Source: Microbacterium sp. MYb45 (GTDB taxonomy: Bacteria > Actinomycetota > Actinomycetes > Actinomycetales > Microbacteriaceae). From it: a stretch of 64,000 nucleotides of DNA. This document shows, one piece after another, positions 61,393 through 64,000 of this stretch (position 1 is the stretch's first letter; each line of letters begins with the position of its first letter). A program made the translations under genes and the position numbers. The stretch is from the NCBI RefSeq assembly GCF_002979655.1, contig NZ_PCPG01000001.1, forward strand, positions 310,001 through 374,000. Direction: 5' to 3'. A model generated the notes under the pieces. That model was not told the DNA's origin, searched no databases, and saw nothing but the letters and a program-made list of their open reading frames with translations.

Positions 61393-62130
61393 TCATCCGC
61401 CGCGTGCCTCCGTGATGCGCCGCGCGAGCCATTCGGGTCTCTGCAGCGGGATGCCGTGTCCGCAGCCGTCGACGACCTCGATCGTGCTGTGGGGGAGTGC
61501 TGCGTGCAGCGCCGCGGCCGAGCGCCTCATGAGCTTCTTCTCCGCGGCTCCGACCAGGATCAGTGCCGACCCGGGGAATGTCGCCCAGTCCGCAGGCGGC
61601 ACGAATCGCAGGTTCTCCTCGACCGAGGTGAGCAGCGTCTCCCGGGAAAGGGCCGACGATGTCTGCAGGTAGTCGGCCATGTGCGACTCCGGTACGAAGA
61701 GCTCCCGGGCCTGCAATCGCGCGAACTTCTCGTTCTTCGCGAGCCCTGCGGTCGCGCCGAGCAGTGCCAGAGTCGGTCCGGTCATGCGCAGGGGCACGGC
61801 CTGTGCGCTGATCACGACGACCCGTTCGACGAGGTCGGGTCGCAGAGCCGCGAGCAGCACGGCGAGCTGTGCACCGAGCGAGAAGCCCGCGACCGTGGCC
61901 GGGCGGCCCTCGCCCTCGAGGATCTGCGTGAGCAGTTCGACGGTGTCGTGGTGGGAGGCGTAGTCCTCCGCCGCGCTGCGCCCGTGACCCGGGAGGTCCG
62001 GCACCAGCACCCGCGCCTGCGGAGGCAGGTGGGCGCGCATCGGCTCCCACATCCATCCGGCGACGCCCCCGCCGTGCAGGAGCAGCAGCGGTGGTTCGCC
62101 CGCACGCCCGAAGGTCTCCAGGTGCATCAT
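61393..62130 (-). CDS. Alpha/beta hydrolase, distal gene of a TetR-controlled operon
   Basis: 245 residues: LLLLHGGGVAGWMWEPM, VLVPDLPGHGRS, nucleophile elbow VAGFSLGAQLAVLLA (Ser in GFSLG), and VVDGCGHGIPLQRPEWLA with the histidine. The fold fits esterases, lactonases and haloperoxidase-like enzymes; the substrate is unknown. Its start overlaps the TetR stop by four bases, so it is co-transcribed with the regulator and the other hydrolase. Confidence 0.83.
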   Translation of the reverse strand: MMHLETFGRAGEPPLLLLHGGGVAGWMWEPMRAHLPPQARVLVPDLPGHGRSAAEDYASHHDTVELLTQILEGEGRPATVAGFSLGAQLAVLLAALRPDLVERVVVISAQAVPLRMTGPTLALLGATAGLAKNEKFARLQARELFVPESHMADYLQTSSALSRETLLTSVEENLRFVPPADWATFPGSALILVGAAEKKLMRRSAAALHAALPHSTIEVVDGCGHGIPLQRPEWLARRITEARGG

Positions 62131-62711
62131 GTCTCCGTCTCGAAGGCCGCGGCCATCCGCCCGATGGTGTCGATCGTGCCCTCCAGCAGGGCGGGGCCGA
62201 GCGGACCGAGCAGTCGTGCCGCCGACAGCAGTCCGATCGTCGTGCTCGACAGCGCCAGAGCAAGTGTGCGTGGATCGACATCCGTGACGATCAGCCCGCG
62301 CTCCTGCAGCTCACGGAACCACTGCACGACCCGCTGATGACGCTCGCGGTAGCGACCATCGGTCTCCTCCATCACGTGGGAGCCGAGGATGCCCCGATCG
62401 TCGAGGAACGCAGCGGTCATCAGCGGGTCGTCGAGCAGCGCCCGAGCCGTCGCCCGACAGGCGTCGCTGAGACGAGGATGGTCACCCAGCTCGCTTCGGA
62501 CCCGGTCGGCCATGCGCACGTTGCCCTGCAGCAGCAGGGCGTCGAGGATTTCACGCTTGCCGGCGAACTCCAGATACACGGCACCCTTGGCGATGCCGGC
62601 GCGCTCGGCGATGGCGGCGACGCTCATGGCATCGAAGCCGTGCGCGAGCACGAGTGTTCGGGCCGCATCGAGGATGCGCGCGCGTCGGTCAGGAACGCGT
62701 GGTCGGGGCAT
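62127..62711 (-). CDS. TetR-family transcriptional regulator
   Basis: 194 residues. N-terminal HTH: ARILDAARTLVLAHGFDAMSVAAIAERAGIAKGAVYLEFAGKREILDALL, the standard TetR signature. A ligand-binding helical domain follows. The ATG at 62711 has GAGGAG at correct spacing. It overlaps the upstream hydrolase by 23 bp and the downstream hydrolase by four. A 34-bp near-palindrome before the first operon gene is its likely operator. Confidence 0.9.
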   Translation of the reverse strand: MPRPRVPDRRARILDAARTLVLAHGFDAMSVAAIAERAGIAKGAVYLEFAGKREILDALLLQGNVRMADRVRSELGDHPRLSDACRATARALLDDPLMTAAFLDDRGILGSHVMEETDGRYRERHQRVVQWFRELQERGLIVTDVDPRTLALALSSTTIGLLSAARLLGPLGPALLEGTIDTIGRMAAAFETET

Positions 62712-63588
62712 CGGCACTCCTCAGCTGTTCGAGCATCGCCGGGATGACGCTGTCGGGGCGGTCGCGCTGCACCCAGTGGCCGGCGCCGTGCGCGACCTCC
62801 AAGGTCGCCGATGGCAGCAGCGCGGCTGCCGTCTCGATGCGAGCGAGGGGGACTCCGGTGTCGCGATCGCCGTGCACCAGCAGCGTGGGCGTGCGGATGC
62901 TCGCGAGCTGATCCGTGTAGACCGTTCGCAGTCGATTCCAGAGCACCTGATCGCGCTGCCACTGGCCGAACGTCTCCAGGCTCGAGCCGCCGGCGGCTTC
63001 GGCGAGGACCGCATCGACGAGCTCGGGACTGCGCGCCTGCGGGTTGCGCACGAGGTCGCGGAGTCCGCGCTCCATTGCGGGGCGGTTCCGTGCGTACGAA
63101 CGGGTCATCGCGCCCAGCAGCCCGGAGCGCAGTAGGAGGAAAGACATCAGATGGGTGATGCGACCGCGGAAACCGTCGGCGAGGCGGGGCATCAGACCGT
63201 AGCAGCCCAGGAGCACGGCGGTGCGAGCGCGGCCGGGCTGATCGAGCAGGTGCCCGACCGTCATCCCTCCGCCGAGGGAGAGCCCGGCGATCGCGTAGTC
63301 GCTGAGTGCGAGTGTGTCGACGAGCTCGCCGACGTGTCGGACGAGAAGCTCCTGCGTGAGCGGCCAGTCGGCCCGGGGGCTGTGTCCGAAGCCGGGATGG
63401 TCCGGCGCTATGACGCGGTGCCCCGCCTGCGTGAGGGCCGGTCCGACTTCGCCCCAGGAGAGCTCGGCGCTGTCGGCTCCGCCGCCGTGCAGGAGCAGCA
63501 CCGGGATGCCGGTCTCCGCGACCGGCCGCCACTCCAGCGCTGACACCGTGGCGTGGGGGAGTTCGATGACTGTGCGGTGGGCGTCCAT
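62689..63588 (-). CDS. Alpha/beta hydrolase, proximal gene of the TetR operon
   Basis: 299 residues: LLLHGGGADSAELSWGEV, IAPDHPGFGHSPRADWPL, nucleophile elbow AIAGLSLGGGMTVGHLL (Ser in GLSLG), LLVHGDRDTGVPLARIE (acid), and VAHGAGHWVQRDRPDSV (His). Similar proteins are epoxide hydrolases, C-C bond hydrolases or lactonases. GAGAGGACGAC precedes the ATG. A clear palindrome just upstream suggests repression by the co-encoded TetR, lifted by the hydrolase's substrate. Confidence 0.85.
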   Translation of the reverse strand: MDAHRTVIELPHATVSALEWRPVAETGIPVLLLHGGGADSAELSWGEVGPALTQAGHRVIAPDHPGFGHSPRADWPLTQELLVRHVGELVDTLALSDYAIAGLSLGGGMTVGHLLDQPGRARTAVLLGCYGLMPRLADGFRGRITHLMSFLLLRSGLLGAMTRSYARNRPAMERGLRDLVRNPQARSPELVDAVLAEAAGGSSLETFGQWQRDQVLWNRLRTVYTDQLASIRTPTLLVHGDRDTGVPLARIETAAALLPSATLEVAHGAGHWVQRDRPDSVIPAMLEQLRSADAPTTRS

Positions 63589-63598
63589 GTCGTCCTCT

Positions 63599-63632
63599 CG
63601 TTGTGACCAGAATAGCTGATCTGGTCACAACG
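63599..63632 (-). promoter_or_regulatory. Probable TetR operator overlapping the operon promoter
   Basis: CGTTGTGACCAGA (63599-63611) and TCTGGTCACAACG (63620-63632) are 13-bp perfect arms with an eight-base centre; across all 34 bases only two pairs mismatch. On the minus strand it covers TATTCT, a good -10, and ends ten bases before the hydrolase start. Repression by the TetR protein of the operon is the simplest reading. Confidence 0.8.
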
Positions 63633-63644
63633 AAGACGCGCGGG

Positions 63645-64000
63645 CTAGGCCGACTTCTCGGCGGACGCGGCCTCCTGCGCGGCGCGCAGTTCCGCGGTGG
63701 CGACCTTGACGTCGACCTCGGCGCGCTGCAGGCGTCGTTGGACGAAGGTCGTCGCTGCGAAGCGGGCGTGCACGCGATCGGACTTCTCCTCTTCGGCCGT
63801 CACGATGTACGCGCACGCGAACAGCATCACCTGCGCCGAGAAGTTCAACCAGATCAGCAGCGCGAGCAGCGAGGCGAAGGAGGCGAGAAGCGGGTTGCTC
63901 GTCGCGCCTCCCACGAACAGTCCGGACAGCTCCTGCAGGACCAGCAGTCCCACGGCGCCGAGCAGCGCTCCCGACCAGAGAGACCGCTTCGACGGTCGCA
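63645..64000 (-). CDS. YihY/BrkB-family membrane protein, C-terminal part; runs off the window
   Basis: 118 residues are visible: SKRSLWSGALLGAVGLLVLQELSGLFVGGATSNPLLASFASLLALLIWLNFSAQVMLFACAYI, the typical last two or three spans of YihY/BrkB proteins. A charged cytosolic tail (VQRRLQRAEVDVKVATAELRAAQEAASAEKSA) follows. The upstream part lies beyond base 64000. The family was once called RNase BN, which is not supported. The GTG at 63953 is internal, not the start. Confidence 0.88.
   Translation of the reverse strand, partial: RPSKRSLWSGALLGAVGLLVLQELSGLFVGGATSNPLLASFASLLALLIWLNFSAQVMLFACAYIVTAEEEKSDRVHARFAATTFVQRRLQRAEVDVKVATAELRAAQEAASAEKSA

Noticed and set aside
1..64000. Frequent GGATGCC/GGCATCC heptamers and their use in terminator stems
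   Set aside because: Impressive by eye, but a rough expectation for this base composition is of the same order. A proper count against a codon-shuffled control would be needed.
1..64000. Prophage, insertion sequence, CRISPR or defence-system content
   Set aside because: No integrase, transposase, Cas, restriction or abortive-infection gene was found, and no regularly spaced repeat. The Rhs fragment is the only conflict-type gene.

Overview
The window is about two-thirds G+C, densely coded and rich in GTG starts and 1-4 bp gene overlaps. Several genes are actinobacterial types: an E1/E2-fused 2-oxoglutarate decarboxylase (Kgd), a GuaB1-type IMPDH-like protein, DUF3097, a DinB2-type polymerase, GAP-family proteins and a DUF2993 protein. 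This fits a chromosome segment of a Microbacteriaceae species, most likely Microbacterium. I see no prophage, insertion sequence, CRISPR array or origin. No gene-free stretch exceeds 300 bp; the longest gap is 277 bp, at 56327-56603.

Layout. 1-11.5 kb: the N-terminal part of kgd, guaB1, two tandem CNNM/CBS (CorC-like) membrane proteins, an old yellow enzyme, nnrD (NAD(P)HX repair), a GT87 mannosyltransferase-like protein, a thiamine-binding-like protein, a GNAT, an MFS exporter and a NUDIX hydrolase. 11.5-15.3 kb: methionine synthesis, with metY and metX separated by an endonuclease/exonuclease/phosphatase-family membrane protein. 15.4-18.9 kb: an SDR, ung, an orphan Rhs C-terminal toxin-like gene with a probable immunity gene, and a second GNAT. 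19.0-23.9 kb: a five-gene peptide/nickel-type ABC importer operon. 24.0-28.1 kb: an alpha/beta hydrolase, an AhpD-like protein, a tyrosine phosphatase, a SIP-domain protein behind a probable iron box, a small HExxH protein and an arginase-fold protein. 28.2-35.2 kb: PspA, a TPM-domain protein, DUF3097, trmB, a CPBP-like membrane protein, DUF1304 and a DinB2-type polymerase. 35.2-40.1 kb: a Rid protein, a quinone-oxidoreductase-like dehydrogenase with an OhrR/MarR regulator and a palindromic operator, a SulP transporter and an FUSC-type protein.

40.2-57.7 kb looks like an accessory membrane or stress island. It holds two large LuxR-type (LAL) ATPase regulators, a SulP-GAP-GAP operon, an MscS channel, an AI-2E-family permease, two mirrored DUF6325/SHOCT gene pairs, a large membrane protein, a HAD phosphatase and three small acidic proteins. 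An identical 13-bp motif lies upstream of the sulP operon and of the second LAL gene, and related sequences precede the DUF6325 pairs. Co-regulation is an inference.

57.8-64 kb: tRNA-Arg(CCG), a GDSL hydrolase, argS, a DUF2993 protein, a hydrolase-TetR-hydrolase operon behind a 34-bp near-palindrome, and the C-terminal part of a YihY/BrkB protein.

About twenty genes have a TANNNT-like -10 hexamer ending 5-7 bp before the start codon. This is the signature of leaderless transcripts, and I used it to choose several start codons.
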